From Planctomycetes bacterium MalM25 (GTDB lineage Bacteria > Planctomycetota > Planctomycetia > Pirellulales > Lacipirellulaceae), in NCBI GenBank assembly GCA_007745835.1, contig CP036424.1, forward strand, positions 1,263,001 through 1,327,000: a DNA stretch of 64,000 nucleotides, in the 5' to 3' direction. Made by a program: the position numbers and the translations under genes. Below are positions 34,802-45,910 of this stretch, piece by piece; the stretch's first letter is position 1; each line of letters opens with the position of its first letter. The notes under the pieces are model-generated. The model was given only the letters and a program-made list of their open reading frames with translations, did not search any database and had not been told where the DNA came from.

Positions 34802-36193
34802 TTACTCAGCGCTGTCGAACTCGGCGATCGACGCGTCGGGTTCGTTGAAAATGTACACGATCCCCTGAAGGATCACGGTGCCCGCGGTCGGGCGTCGGTC
34901 GAAGACCTCGATCTCGCCGCCGAGGCTCGACGAGCGTTTCTGGGAGCCCCCGTCGGGGTTGAAACGGACCTCCTCGATCTCGACCTGCATCGGGGCGGTC
35001 GCCAGCTCCCACATCAGGGTCGATAGCCACTTGCTGTCCATGTTGAGGACCATGCGGACCGGCAGCCGCTTGAATTCGCGTCCGAAATTGTAGTCAGCGC
35101 TGACTTCCGTTTGGGGAGCGCCGTCCGCGCCCAAGTAGCGGCCCGCGAGCAAGACGGTCGTCAGGTCGCCCTCGCCGCCGGCCCCGCCAAAGCCGCCAGC
35201 CCCGCCGTAGCCGCCGCCGTACTCACCGCCGAATCCGCCACCGCCGAAATCACCCCCACCGTATTCACCGCCGTAGCCGCCGCCATACTCCCCTCCGAAG
35301 TCCCCTCCGAATTCGCCCCCGTACTCGCCCCCGAAGCCGCCGGCGCCACCGACCGGGGCTTCGCTCGCATCCGGCGCGGCGAGGCGTTGGGCCTTGGGAT
35401 CGGCGGCCGCCGCTTGCTGGCCGACCTTGAGCTCCATGATGGTCTGCACCGCGGCCCGTTCGGCGCGCGTGGCGCCGGTCGCTTTGTTCGTGTTGGCGAT
35501 CGCCTTCAGCAAGGTTTCGTAGACCCAGAGGTCCTCTTGCAGCACCCAGATCTGGAGCGAGGAGGGGACCTTGTCCAACTCGAGGCGTGAGCGGAGCTCG
35601 ACCTGGTCGAGCCACTGCACGAGGTAGGTCTCGATCTCTTCTTCGAGGCCACTGCCGCCGCCGCCGTACTCACCGCCGTACTCGCCGCCGAGGCCGGCGC
35701 CGAGCCCGCGTGGGGCGCTGCCGCCTCCGTTCGAATCGAGCATCGGCTGGGCGTCGACGATCTCGAGCAGCCCGGGGAAGGTCTCCTTGATGTAGTTCAA
35801 ATAGATCTCACGACGCCGGCTCACGATCTTGTCGCCGAACTTGGCGTCCTTGACCGCGTCGATGAACCGGTCGCCCAACTCCTCGGGCCAGTTCAGGACT
35901 TCGTTCTTCTGAACGTTGTAGAGATCGATCCACTCCTGCAGGACCGCGTCGGCTTGGAGCTTGGTCTCCTTCTGCTGCTCGGCGTTGATCCGGTCGTTGG
36001 GCTTGAAGGGGGTGTTGAGCCCTTTGACTGAAGAGAACTCTTGCTTGATCTTCCCCTCGTTCGTCTTGTACGTGCTCGCGAGCGTGGCGCTCGACGTGTA
36101 CCACACGCCGAGCACCGTGCCGATGACCAGGAGGGTCAGCACCCAAAAGTGGTGTGCTTTGAGCCAGGCGAGGGCCGCTTTGACTTGATCCAT
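34802..36193 (-). CDS. PilO/Amuc_1100-like single-pass protein with YGGEYGG repeats (463 residues)
   Basis: Residues about 16-35 (FWVLTLLVIGTVLGVWYTSS) form one TM after a cytoplasmic stub of 15 residues. A periplasmic domain follows with a helical part to about 165, then YGGEYGG-type repeats at about 168-182 and 285-340. A final beta-rich domain (LPVRMVLNMDSKWLSTLMWE) resembles the ferredoxin-like end of PilO, GspM and Amuc_1100. The repeats are shared with the next gene, suggesting common origin or a shared binding surface. It lies 63 bp after the PilM-like gene and is surely co-transcribed. The call rests on topology, end domain and gene order. Confidence 0.78.
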   Translation of the reverse strand: MDQVKAALAWLKAHHFWVLTLLVIGTVLGVWYTSSATLASTYKTNEGKIKQEFSSVKGLNTPFKPNDRINAEQQKETKLQADAVLQEWIDLYNVQKNEVLNWPEELGDRFIDAVKDAKFGDKIVSRRREIYLNYIKETFPGLLEIVDAQPMLDSNGGGSAPRGLGAGLGGEYGGEYGGGGSGLEEEIETYLVQWLDQVELRSRLELDKVPSSLQIWVLQEDLWVYETLLKAIANTNKATGATRAERAAVQTIMELKVGQQAAAADPKAQRLAAPDASEAPVGGAGGFGGEYGGEFGGDFGGEYGGGYGGEYGGGDFGGGGFGGEYGGGYGGAGGFGGAGGEGDLTTVLLAGRYLGADGAPQTEVSADYNFGREFKRLPVRMVLNMDSKWLSTLMWELATAPMQVEIEEVRFNPDGGSQKRSSSLGGEIEVFDRRPTAGTVILQGIVYIFNEPDASIAEFDSAE

Positions 36194-36256
36194 GTCGCTT
36201 TCGCTCGGTCGGTGGTGAGCGGGGAGTTTGTATTAAGGGGGACTAGCGGGCTGATT

Positions 36257-38545
36257 TTAGAAGTCGGTCTCTTCTTCAGCGACGCCGTCGGGGTTCTGGC
36301 GGTTCTGTTCGCGTACTACTCGCATCGTCGGGCTCCAGGCGAACTGGACGATAAAGTCGTAGCGACGCAGCTCCCAGTTCTCGGGGACCTCGGGTTCGTC
36401 CTCGGCGCCGGGGCGGCCGAGGCCCGGCCGTTTGGGCTTGGGGCGTCGGGTCGGGGCGCGGAGGCCGCCCCCACGCATGCCGCCGCCACCCGTCTCGTCG
36501 ACTTCGCCCGCGTTGGGGTCGTAAGTCACTTTCTCGACGCGGTTCTTGGTGATCACCACCGGGTGGCTGATGCCGAGTTCTTTGAAGGTCACTTCGAGCA
36601 TGGAGGGCTTACCCTCGGGGTCGTCCGGGTCGGGGGCGCCGTCCGGCAGCGGCACGCTGCCGTTGATCAGGTTCTCGATCAGCGTTTCACGGACGAACTG
36701 CCGGCCTTCCGATCCGCCACGGGCGTTGTGGAAGTGGTAGCCGCGGAGCTGAATGACCCAGCCGGGGCCGGTGGGGCCGGGGTCTTCCGCGCCCCCGGCA
36801 GCGGCCGGGTCGTCGAATCCGCCGTCATCGAATCCGCCCCCGTCAACGCCCCCGTCGTCGAAGGACTCCTCGGCAGCGCCCTCTTCGGGCAGTTCCCCCG
36901 CTTCGCCTTCGGCGGCGGGTTCTTCAGTGGGCGCCTCGTCGGCGGCTCGTTCGTCGCGGCCTTGTTGGGCTTCGGACCAGATCGTCGAGACCGTCGCGTA
37001 CCAGGTGGCGAGGTCGTCGTACTGCTGAGAGTCCATCGAGGTGATGTGCACGGCTCGTCGGGCGGTGACATCCTCGGCGGACTGCTCGCGTTCCTCTTCG
37101 GGGCGATCGTCCTGCGGGATGGCGGCGCGGATCGCGGTCCAGAGCTCGGGCCACAGCAAGCGGCCATCGACGTTGCTGGCCAAGTTGACGCCGATCTCGT
37201 CGACCGTCTCGAACTGCGAGACCAATTCCCCGTTCTTGCTGGTGTATCGACCGACCTTCGTTTTGAACGACTGGGCCGGGGTGGTCGCCGACTTCCACTC
37301 GTCGGGATCGACCGTCTGGCAAGCGGAGACGTAAGCGTTGTAGTTGACCGCGAGCCCGAGCATCAGCGCCGCCGCGGCGGCGACCGCCCACGGCTTCTTC
37401 GCCCGGATCAGACGCTGCGTGATGATCTCATCGGGCAGCAGGTTGGTGCTCATGCCGGCCCGGTCGAGCGCCTGCACGCACAGGCCATAGGCGACCGGGA
37501 AGCTGAGGTGGTTCTGCTGGAAGACCGGCTGCGCGGTCACGCTGCCGCCGGCGAGGGCCTCGAACTCCTCGATAGGCTTGACCGGGGCCTCGAGGTTCTG
37601 GGCGAGGTAACGCTGCAGGCCGGGCAGCTTCATCGCGTTGCCCACCGCGATGATCTCAGAAATCTCTTGAGCCCAGGCGTTGTTGCTCGTGCAGAAACCG
37701 ATCGAGCGCTGGATCTCGGCGACCAGGTCGCTGAAGACGGGCCGCATCGCTTGGAAGACCGCCTTGGGGTCTTCGGCCTTCGCGGCGTTCTTCTTGAGGT
37801 GCTCCGCCTTGGAGAAGGTGAGCTTCAGCTCCTTGGTGAGCGCCTTGGTGAAGTGGCTGCCCCCGATCTGGATGCTGCGTTGCCAGACGCGGAAACCGTT
37901 CGTGATGACCAGGTCGGTCGTGTCGACGCCGAGCGACAGCACCGCGACCGACGGGGGCGGGTTCTCGGGATCGTAGACCGTCTCGCTCTGGTCGGGCAGG
38001 TTGTCGAAGCAGCAGTAGTTGTAGAGCGCGAGCGGCGCGAGCTGGATGTAGTCGACCTCGACGCCCGCGCGGGTGAGCGGATCGAGCGAGCGGGCGACCT
38101 GGTCGCGCTTCATCGCGAACAGGCCGATCTCGGTCTCCAGCGCGAAGCCCTCGTCCTGGCTCCCGCCGGCGAGCGGCTGGTAGTCCCAGACGACGTCTTC
38201 CAATTGAAAGGGGATCTGCTGCCGCGCCTCGTACTTGACGATGTCGGGGATCTTCTTCGCCTCGACGGGCGGCAGCTTGATGAAGCGCGCGAGCCCCGCT
38301 TGGCCGGGGACCGAGACCGCCACGCGGTCGCCCTTCAGCTCGTTCCGTTCGAGGAAGGTCGCGAGCGCTTCGCGGACCAGCTCTTCGGGGTCGGCGTCGG
38401 GTTGGCTGAGGAGCTTCGGGTACTCGATGTAGTCGAACGCCTCGACGACGAGCCGCCCGTCGTCCGATTCGTGCGGACGGCAACGCAGCGCTTTGAGTGC
38501 GCTCTGTCCGATGTCGATGCCCCAGGCTGCGCCGGATTTGGCCAT
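36257..38545 (-). CDS. pilM: PilM-like actin-fold ATPase fused to PilN-like membrane tail
   Basis: From the ATG at 38545 the product has 762 residues. Residues 1-350 are a PilM/FtsA-like ATPase: WGIDIGQSALKALR (phosphate 1), VAVLSLGVDTTDLVI (phosphate 2), and EIIAVGNAMKLPGLQRYL (adenosine). At about 375-395 there is a TM (WAVAAAAALMLGLAVNYNAY), then a periplasmic part with an acidic Glu/Asp/Gly-rich linker (about 565-615) and a folded end. In proteobacteria PilM (cytoplasmic) and PilN (membrane) are separate, so the fusion is notable. PilM-PilN-PilO form the alignment complex linking the pilus motor to the secretin. First gene of the cluster. Confidence 0.88.
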   Translation of the reverse strand: MAKSGAAWGIDIGQSALKALRCRPHESDDGRLVVEAFDYIEYPKLLSQPDADPEELVREALATFLERNELKGDRVAVSVPGQAGLARFIKLPPVEAKKIPDIVKYEARQQIPFQLEDVVWDYQPLAGGSQDEGFALETEIGLFAMKRDQVARSLDPLTRAGVEVDYIQLAPLALYNYCCFDNLPDQSETVYDPENPPPSVAVLSLGVDTTDLVITNGFRVWQRSIQIGGSHFTKALTKELKLTFSKAEHLKKNAAKAEDPKAVFQAMRPVFSDLVAEIQRSIGFCTSNNAWAQEISEIIAVGNAMKLPGLQRYLAQNLEAPVKPIEEFEALAGGSVTAQPVFQQNHLSFPVAYGLCVQALDRAGMSTNLLPDEIITQRLIRAKKPWAVAAAAALMLGLAVNYNAYVSACQTVDPDEWKSATTPAQSFKTKVGRYTSKNGELVSQFETVDEIGVNLASNVDGRLLWPELWTAIRAAIPQDDRPEEEREQSAEDVTARRAVHITSMDSQQYDDLATWYATVSTIWSEAQQGRDERAADEAPTEEPAAEGEAGELPEEGAAEESFDDGGVDGGGFDDGGFDDPAAAGGAEDPGPTGPGWVIQLRGYHFHNARGGSEGRQFVRETLIENLINGSVPLPDGAPDPDDPEGKPSMLEVTFKELGISHPVVITKNRVEKVTYDPNAGEVDETGGGGMRGGGLRAPTRRPKPKRPGLGRPGAEDEPEVPENWELRRYDFIVQFAWSPTMRVVREQNRQNPDGVAEEETDF

Positions 38546-38955
38546 CTGTCTCTTCGCGATCGAGGTTGGGCGGTCCGCGTTGGACCGGGGAGATTCAAGA
38601 GTGCTTGCGCGACGTCTTCCGCGCGGCGGTGCGGATTCTGAGGAGCGCGAACCGAGCGTCGCACGCCGACCGCGGGGGGAATAATCGCCCACCCCGGGCA
38701 CGAAATACGCCTAGCTCTGTCCATGGGCATTCTAATCCGGCTCGCCAGTTTGTGTAGCGAATCGGCCCGCCATTCCCCCGGTCGGGCCCCCTCCGCCCGC
38801 AGATCCGGCATGATCCGAGCCCCGCTCTGCCCCGGAGGGCAGACGACGGCTAGTCGTTGCGGGGGCCGGGCTGGTACGATCCGGGCTACGCGAGGCGAGT
38901 GCCTCGCCGTTTTGCCCCGCCCGCCCGCTTGCTCCCGATCGCCCCTACCTCCGCC
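38546..38955. other. Divergent promoter region between the PilM-like gene and cmk
   Basis: About 410 bp separate the minus-strand secretin cluster from plus-strand cmk. Open frames cross it on both strands but their translations are Arg/Ser/Pro-rich and look like shadows. It must contain the promoters for both directions; no box is clear enough to call. Confidence 0.55.
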
Positions 38956-39624
38956 ATGGTTGTGACGATCGACGGCCCCGCCGGGGCGGGAAAGAGCAGC
39001 GCCGCCCGGGAATTAGCCCAACGGCTCGGGTTCCGCTTCCTGGACACCGGGTCGATGTACCGGGCCGTGACCTTCGCCGCGCTAGAGCAGGGGGTCGATC
39101 TGAGCGATTCGGCCGCACTCGCCGGGGTCGCCGAGCGGGTGGCGATCGAGCTGGACGGCGACCGGGTGCTGATCGACGGCCGCGACGTGACCCGCGAGAT
39201 CCGCACCCTCGAGATCACCACCGCGACCCGTTACGCGGCCGATTGCCCGAAGGTCCGCTCCCGGCTGGTCGATCAGCAGCGGCGGCTGGCCAAGGGCGCG
39301 GATGTCGTCACCGAGGGCCGCGACCAGTCGACCGTCGTCTTCCCCGACGCCGAGTGCAAAGTCTTCCTGACCGCCGGCGAGGAGATCCGCGCCGAACGGC
39401 GGTACCTCGACCTGGTCAGCCGGGGCGAGCGGGTCAGCCGCCAGGAAGTGCTGGATAAGCAGCGTATCCGCGACGCGGGCGACAGCTCGCGGGCCGTTGG
39501 CGCCCTGGTGCAGGCGGACGACGCGATCGTTGTCTCGACGGACGGCATGGACCGAGAGCAGGTCGTTCAGCGGCTGATGGAACTGGTCGAGGAGCGGCGT
39601 TCGGCACCGCTCAACGGCTCGTAG
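38956..39624 (+). CDS. cmk: Cytidylate kinase
   Basis: The ATG at 38956 directly precedes the P-loop (VVTIDGPAGAGKSSAARELA), as in all cytidylate kinases; 222 residues is the usual length. Further landmarks are LDTGSMYRAVTFAAL, the CMP-binding region around TREIRTLEITT, and the lid-side EGRDQSTVVFPDAECKVFL. It phosphorylates CMP and dCMP with ATP. The gene order cmk-plsC-rpsA is a widely conserved housekeeping block, which supports the call. The frame continues upstream to 38857 without conserved residues. Confidence 0.96.
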   Translation: MVVTIDGPAGAGKSSAARELAQRLGFRFLDTGSMYRAVTFAALEQGVDLSDSAALAGVAERVAIELDGDRVLIDGRDVTREIRTLEITTATRYAADCPKVRSRLVDQQRRLAKGADVVTEGRDQSTVVFPDAECKVFLTAGEEIRAERRYLDLVSRGERVSRQEVLDKQRIRDAGDSSRAVGALVQADDAIVVSTDGMDREQVVQRLMELVEERRSAPLNGS

Positions 39625-39638
39625 AAACGAGACTTCCC

Positions 39639-40325
39639 GTGAGCAAGACCGCGAAGCCGCCCGCCGAAGGCCCGCCGCCGACTTACCGTCGGGGCCCGCT
39701 CAAAGCCCTCTGGTACTGGCTCACCAGCACGGCGATCTGGGGCGTCGCCAAGGTGCTGTACGGCCTGCGGACGGAGGGGCGTCTCCGCGTGCCCGGCGAG
39801 GGCCCGGTCGTGCTGCTCGCGAACCACACGAGCCACTTCGATCCCCCGCTGGTGGGCGGATCGGCGCGTCGGCAGCTGAGCTACCTGGCGCGAGACACCC
39901 TGTTCGTCGGCCCGCTGGGTTGGCTGATCCGCTCGTACGACGCCGTGCCGGTCGATCGGAACGGCACCGGCATCGCCGGCATCAAAGCGACGCTTAAACG
40001 CCTGAAGCAGGGGGGCGCCATCCTGCTGTTCCCCGAGGGGACCCGCTCGGACGACGGCCAGATGAAGCCGTTCAAGCCGGGGTTCGTCTCGCTGGTCCGC
40101 CGCGGCAAGGCGGCCGTCGTGCCGGTCGGCTTCGCGGGGCCGTTCGAGGTCTGGCCCAAGGGCCAATCCCGCCCCCGGCTGACGGGCCGGATCGCGATCC
40201 ATTACGGCGAGCCGATCCCCAACGCCGAGCTGGCCGACCTGAGCGACGAGGAGCTCGTGCAGCTCGCCGAAGTGCGGGTCGGGGAATGCGTCGCCGCCGC
40301 CCGGCGGTTGCGTGGCGACACTTGA
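39639..40325 (+). CDS. plsC: 1-acyl-sn-glycerol-3-phosphate acyltransferase
   Basis: It opens with GTG at 39639, 14 bp after the cmk stop. The 228-residue protein carries the acyltransferase motifs in order: NHTSHFDPPLV (HX4D, catalytic) near 65, PVDRNGTGIAGIKA near 105, LLFPEGTRSDDGQM near 130 (lysophosphatidate binding) and VVPVGFAGPF near 165. One hydrophobic N-terminal helix likely docks it on the membrane. It makes phosphatidic acid from lysophosphatidic acid and acyl-ACP or acyl-CoA. Co-transcription with cmk is likely; rpsA follows after 260 bp. Confidence 0.94.
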   Translation: MSKTAKPPAEGPPPTYRRGPLKALWYWLTSTAIWGVAKVLYGLRTEGRLRVPGEGPVVLLANHTSHFDPPLVGGSARRQLSYLARDTLFVGPLGWLIRSYDAVPVDRNGTGIAGIKATLKRLKQGGAILLFPEGTRSDDGQMKPFKPGFVSLVRRGKAAVVPVGFAGPFEVWPKGQSRPRLTGRIAIHYGEPIPNAELADLSDEELVQLAEVRVGECVAAARRLRGDT

Positions 40326-40348
40326 CGCGTTTGAAGCGGCGTTTGCCG

Positions 40349-40377
40349 TTGTGTTGGACCGATAACCCCGCTATTCT
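40349..40377 (+). promoter_or_regulatory. Candidate sigma-70 promoter for rpsA
   Basis: TTGTGT (40349-40354) and TATTCT (40372-40377) are separated by 17 bases, a good sigma-70 arrangement. They lie in the 260-bp gap before rpsA and imply a leader of about 200 nt. Seen by eye only. Confidence 0.35.
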
Positions 40378-40584
40378 GCGGAGCTTATTGGTGATCCGCG
40401 GGCTCGGCTGTGTGGCCGAGAACCTCCCCGACGCCGCTCGCAGCCTTTAACCCCCTCTCTTCGCCGCCCGCGTTTTTCTTCGCGGCGCCCCGGTGGGCCA
40501 AAAGTCGCCCCCCGGCCTCCTGGACACGGCAAACCGGCCGTGGCGCGCCCTTCGTTTTTCGTTTTCCGCGGCGAATCCCGATTC

Positions 40585-42504
<1,920 letters not shown>

Positions 42505-42789
42505 TCCGTTCCCCCCCCCCGTTATCTCACGGAGGGGGGCGATCGTCACAATCAGAACGACACGACGCCGTCGTGGCCCCCCGGGCCGCGGCGGCGTCGT
42601 GCTTATGTGCGCCGGCGGACCGACTCGGGCAAACGGTCCAGCACGCACAAGCGGCGCACCACGCACGCTTTCCCCACGCGTGCAGTCTTCGCGCCGGGCC
42701 GGTCGATACGGACTGCTAGCACCCGAGCCGCCGCCGCTCGCCGGTCCGTCGTCCCCGGCGAAGCCGCCCCCCCACCGCCCCCGCCCGCC

Positions 42790-43683
42790 ATGCCCGCCAC
42801 CAAGAAACGCGAAGCCTCCGGCTCGTCGGTCCAGACGCCGCTGGAGACCTACCTTCGTGAGATCAACGAGACCCGTCTCCTCACCGCCGCGGAGGAGAAG
42901 GAACTCGCGGTGAACATCGGCAACGGCGACCTGGCGTCGCGCGACCGGATGGTCCGCGCCAACCTCCGCTTGGTGGTGAACATCGCCCGCGGCTACGCCG
43001 GCAAGGGGCTCGGCCTGCAGGACCTGATCGAGGAGGGCAACCTCGGTCTGTTGCGGGCGGTCGAGGGCTTCGACCCGGCGGTCGGCACGCGGTTCAGCAC
43101 TTATGCGAGCTACTGGATCAAGCAGTCGATCAAGCGAGCGCTGATCAACACGGGCAAGACCATCCGCATCCCGGCCTACATGGTCGAGCTGCTCAGCAAG
43201 TGGCGCCGAGCGAGCGTCCGGCTGACGGAGGAGCTGGACCGCACGCCCACGCCCGAGGAGATTGCCCGGGTGCTGGGGCTGCCGAAGAAGAAGCTCCCGA
43301 TCATCAAGAAGGCGATCAAGATCTACAACGCCACGCCGCAGACCGACCAGACCGAAGCGGGCTGGACGCTGGGCGACATGGTGATGGACGAGGGTCAGCT
43401 CGCCCCGGACGAGCGGATGGTTGAGAGCGACTCGCTGCGTCATGTGCTGAAGATGCTCGAGCGGATGGACGAGCGTGAGGCGACGATCCTCCGTCTGCGG
43501 TTCGGCCTGGGCGGCGTCGAGCCGAAGACGCTCAAGGAGATCGGCGAGCGGCTGGGCCTGACCCGCGAGCGGGTCCGTCAGATCGAGACCGAGGCCCTCG
43601 CGAAGATGGCCGCCAGCCTCGACGACCCGCGCGACGCGGCCCGCCTGTTCGGCAAGCCGGAAGACGACGACAACGACGCCTGA
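42790..43683 (+). CDS. RNA polymerase sigma-70 factor, RpoD/SigA-like (short)
   Basis: The 297-residue product from the ATG at 42790 lacks region 1.1 and has regions 1.2 to 4: TPLETYLREINETRLLTAAEE (1.2), RFSTYASYWIKQSIKRAL (2.3-2.4), RTPTPEEIARVLGL (3) and LTRERVRQIETEAL (4.2). It is close to group 2 sigma factors, or could be the principal factor of this lineage, since planctomycete main sigmas can be short. It directs core polymerase to -35/-10 promoters. The frame extends upstream to 42607 without conserved sequence. It follows rpsA after 285 bp and is convergent with the TolC-like gene. Confidence 0.93.
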   Translation: MPATKKREASGSSVQTPLETYLREINETRLLTAAEEKELAVNIGNGDLASRDRMVRANLRLVVNIARGYAGKGLGLQDLIEEGNLGLLRAVEGFDPAVGTRFSTYASYWIKQSIKRALINTGKTIRIPAYMVELLSKWRRASVRLTEELDRTPTPEEIARVLGLPKKKLPIIKKAIKIYNATPQTDQTEAGWTLGDMVMDEGQLAPDERMVESDSLRHVLKMLERMDEREATILRLRFGLGGVEPKTLKEIGERLGLTRERVRQIETEALAKMAASLDDPRDAARLFGKPEDDDNDA

Positions 43684-43694
43684 TCGCCGCCGGG

Positions 43695-45722
43695 CTACGG
43701 GGCAGTGCCCACGGCGATCACGGCGTCGCGTTTCACGTAGTCGAGCGGCCGGGTGCGGCGGTTCGACAGTTCGATCGCCTGTTCGACGGCGCAGGAGGGC
43801 GAAGCCCCCTCGGCCAGCAAGATGTTGTTGTAGCCGAGCAAGGCGCCCGTCTCGTAGTAAACGTTACGCAACGCCAGGGCGTAATCGACCGTCGCCTGGT
43901 GATACAGGATCTCCGTGTCCAGCAGCCGACGCTGGGCTTCGAGCTTCAGGTCGATCGACGTGCGGCCCGCCTGCTCCGCCGCGTCGAGCGCGGCGATCTG
44001 CTTCTCGGCGGCTTGGTAACGGTTGTACTGCGCCTGCACGACGGCGAACGCCCGCTGCACGTCGGTGACCGCGTTGCTCAGACCGAACACGACATCGCGT
44101 TTCTGTTCGTTCAGGATGGCCCGCGCCCTGGCGAGGGCGTGCTCCGAATTCCGCACCGCCGTGTGGGCGTGGCGGAAGCCGATGGGCACTTCGAGTTCAA
44201 CGCCGACCTGCCATTCCTGGTAGTTGCCGCCTGACAGGTCGCCGTAGGCGGAGCCAAAGCGGTCGTTACTCTGCGAGATGAGGTCCTCGCCGAAGCCGCG
44301 CCAGCGGTAGCGGCCGACCAGGTCGAGCTGCGGCAGCAGCAGGTTGCGGCCCGCGATCAGCTCGAGTTCGAGCTGCTTGATCCGCCAGCGCTGGCCGCGC
44401 AGCTCGGGGCGGGAGTCGATGGCGGTCGTTGTGAGCCGACCCCAGTCGAACGAGACAGGCGCCACCTGCGGTTCGTCCGCGGGGCGGAGGACCGGGCCGC
44501 CGTTGATCGGCATGCCGAGGATCAGCCGCAGCCGCCGCTCCGCCAGCCGCACACCGACGGGCGAGCGGCCCGTGCCGCCGCTGCTGCCGTTGCCGGTGCG
44601 GGTGCCGTCGAGGGTGCGACCCGCTTGCGCGTTGACGACTTCGGACTCGTAACGCCAGTACTGCTCAAGGGCTTGGCCGAGGTTCTCGTTCTCCCCCTTG
44701 GGGCGCCCGTACTTGCCTTCGATCGCGACGCTCTGATAGGTCTCCAGCGCGTAGTCGCGGGCGCGTTTCTTCGCGTCGAGGTCGCGGTAGGCGAAGTAGA
44801 GGTCCCAGTAAGCGTTCTCGACGTTCGCGACGAGGTCGCGCACGGAGCCCTCGAACTGCGCGAGGCTGATGTCGGTCCGCGTGCGGGCCAGCAGCACGCC
44901 GTTCAGCTGTCCGGGCTGGGCGTTCGGTCCGGCGATGCGGTTGAACTGCACGCCCGCCCCCTGGAGCAACGGCTGCCGGACCTCGCCTTCGAGGATCGCT
45001 TGGAAGGCGTTGCTGGGGCTGCCGAAGCGGTTGCCCACGTTGTTGTTGTAATCCGACTCCATCAGGTGCCGCAGGAAGACCTGCGTGCCCGTGGCGGTCT
45101 GCTTGCGGAGCTCGAGGTTCGCGTTGCCCAGGTCCTGGATGAGCTGGCCCCCGTCGCCCACGAAGCTGTTGTTGAACTCGCGGTCGTTCTTCTCGAAGAA
45201 GGCGCCGGCGGCGAAGGTCGTGTCGAAGGCCGAAAGGGCCGCCTCCTCACCGGTGCGGGCGTCGCTGAACGCGAGGGCCGGGTCGTAGACCGTCGGCAGC
45301 AGGGCGTCGGGCGTCGAGATCGTTCCGCCCAGGTCGCGCATCACGCGGGCGTGGCCCAAGGCGTAGTGGATCGCCTCTTCGAGCGTGATGTCGTGGTGCT
45401 CGATCGGCGCCGCCGGGTCGAAGACGGGCGGCGCCTCGTAGCTGACCGTGTCGATCTCGCAGTCGGTCGCCGGCTGCTCGGCGGTGAGCTGCGTCGGGGC
45501 GCCGGGCGCCGGTTCGTAGCAGACTTCGGCGGCGGCCGAGTCGTAGAAGGTCGTCGCCGTGTGGTGCGATCGGCACCCCGCCATCGCCGCCAGCACCGCG
45601 AGGGCGCAACGGGCTCCCAGGCGTGGCGTCAGGCCACGTCGGCGGGGCTCGGCGGTCTTGGGGTGGCGCCTCAAACGTCGTTTCGTGGTAGCGGAGTGGT
45701 CGGGACCGGTCGCTCGGCGCAT
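43695..45722 (-). CDS. TolC-family outer-membrane efflux lipoprotein
   Basis: Start at the ATG at 45722 gives 675 residues with a lipobox (LAVLAAMAGC, Cys near 33). TolC-type features are long amphipathic helices, for example SVRDLVANVENAYWDLYFAY and DVQRAFAVVQAQYNRYQAAE, with two repeats separated by beta segments. Residues 60-300 form an unusually long N-terminal region before the first repeat. Trimers make an outer-membrane channel for tripartite pumps or type I secretion. No inner-membrane partner is adjacent. The frame runs on to 46199 but that part has no homologous look. A convergent neighbour is the sigma factor. Confidence 0.88.
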   Translation of the reverse strand: MRRATGPDHSATTKRRLRRHPKTAEPRRRGLTPRLGARCALAVLAAMAGCRSHHTATTFYDSAAAEVCYEPAPGAPTQLTAEQPATDCEIDTVSYEAPPVFDPAAPIEHHDITLEEAIHYALGHARVMRDLGGTISTPDALLPTVYDPALAFSDARTGEEAALSAFDTTFAAGAFFEKNDREFNNSFVGDGGQLIQDLGNANLELRKQTATGTQVFLRHLMESDYNNNVGNRFGSPSNAFQAILEGEVRQPLLQGAGVQFNRIAGPNAQPGQLNGVLLARTRTDISLAQFEGSVRDLVANVENAYWDLYFAYRDLDAKKRARDYALETYQSVAIEGKYGRPKGENENLGQALEQYWRYESEVVNAQAGRTLDGTRTGNGSSGGTGRSPVGVRLAERRLRLILGMPINGGPVLRPADEPQVAPVSFDWGRLTTTAIDSRPELRGQRWRIKQLELELIAGRNLLLPQLDLVGRYRWRGFGEDLISQSNDRFGSAYGDLSGGNYQEWQVGVELEVPIGFRHAHTAVRNSEHALARARAILNEQKRDVVFGLSNAVTDVQRAFAVVQAQYNRYQAAEKQIAALDAAEQAGRTSIDLKLEAQRRLLDTEILYHQATVDYALALRNVYYETGALLGYNNILLAEGASPSCAVEQAIELSNRRTRPLDYVKRDAVIAVGTAP

Positions 45723-45910
45723 GCCGATTGCGCGGGTCGTGACGATCAAGCTATCGACCGCGGGCGCCCCCTCGCTGTAGGCAAAGCTCTCGGGCGATCG
45801 CGCCAAGCGGCGCAACCGAACCAGATGGCCCAAACCTGGGGCGACCGTCGCCCGATGAAAGGAGGTAAGCGAATCTCTGCTCACCCCAAAGCTCCAGCCG
45901 GCGAACGACC

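Noticed and set aside
32690-35700. Possible CRISPR or minisatellite array (repeated CCGCCGTACTCGCC-type units)
   Set aside because: Units are irregular in length, lie in coding frame and encode YGGEYGG repeats; there are no spacers.
42561-42601. Terminator after rpsA (CACGACGCCG...CGGCGTCGTG)
   Set aside because: A good stem, but no T-tract follows and the next gene is in the same direction; too weak to list as a terminator.
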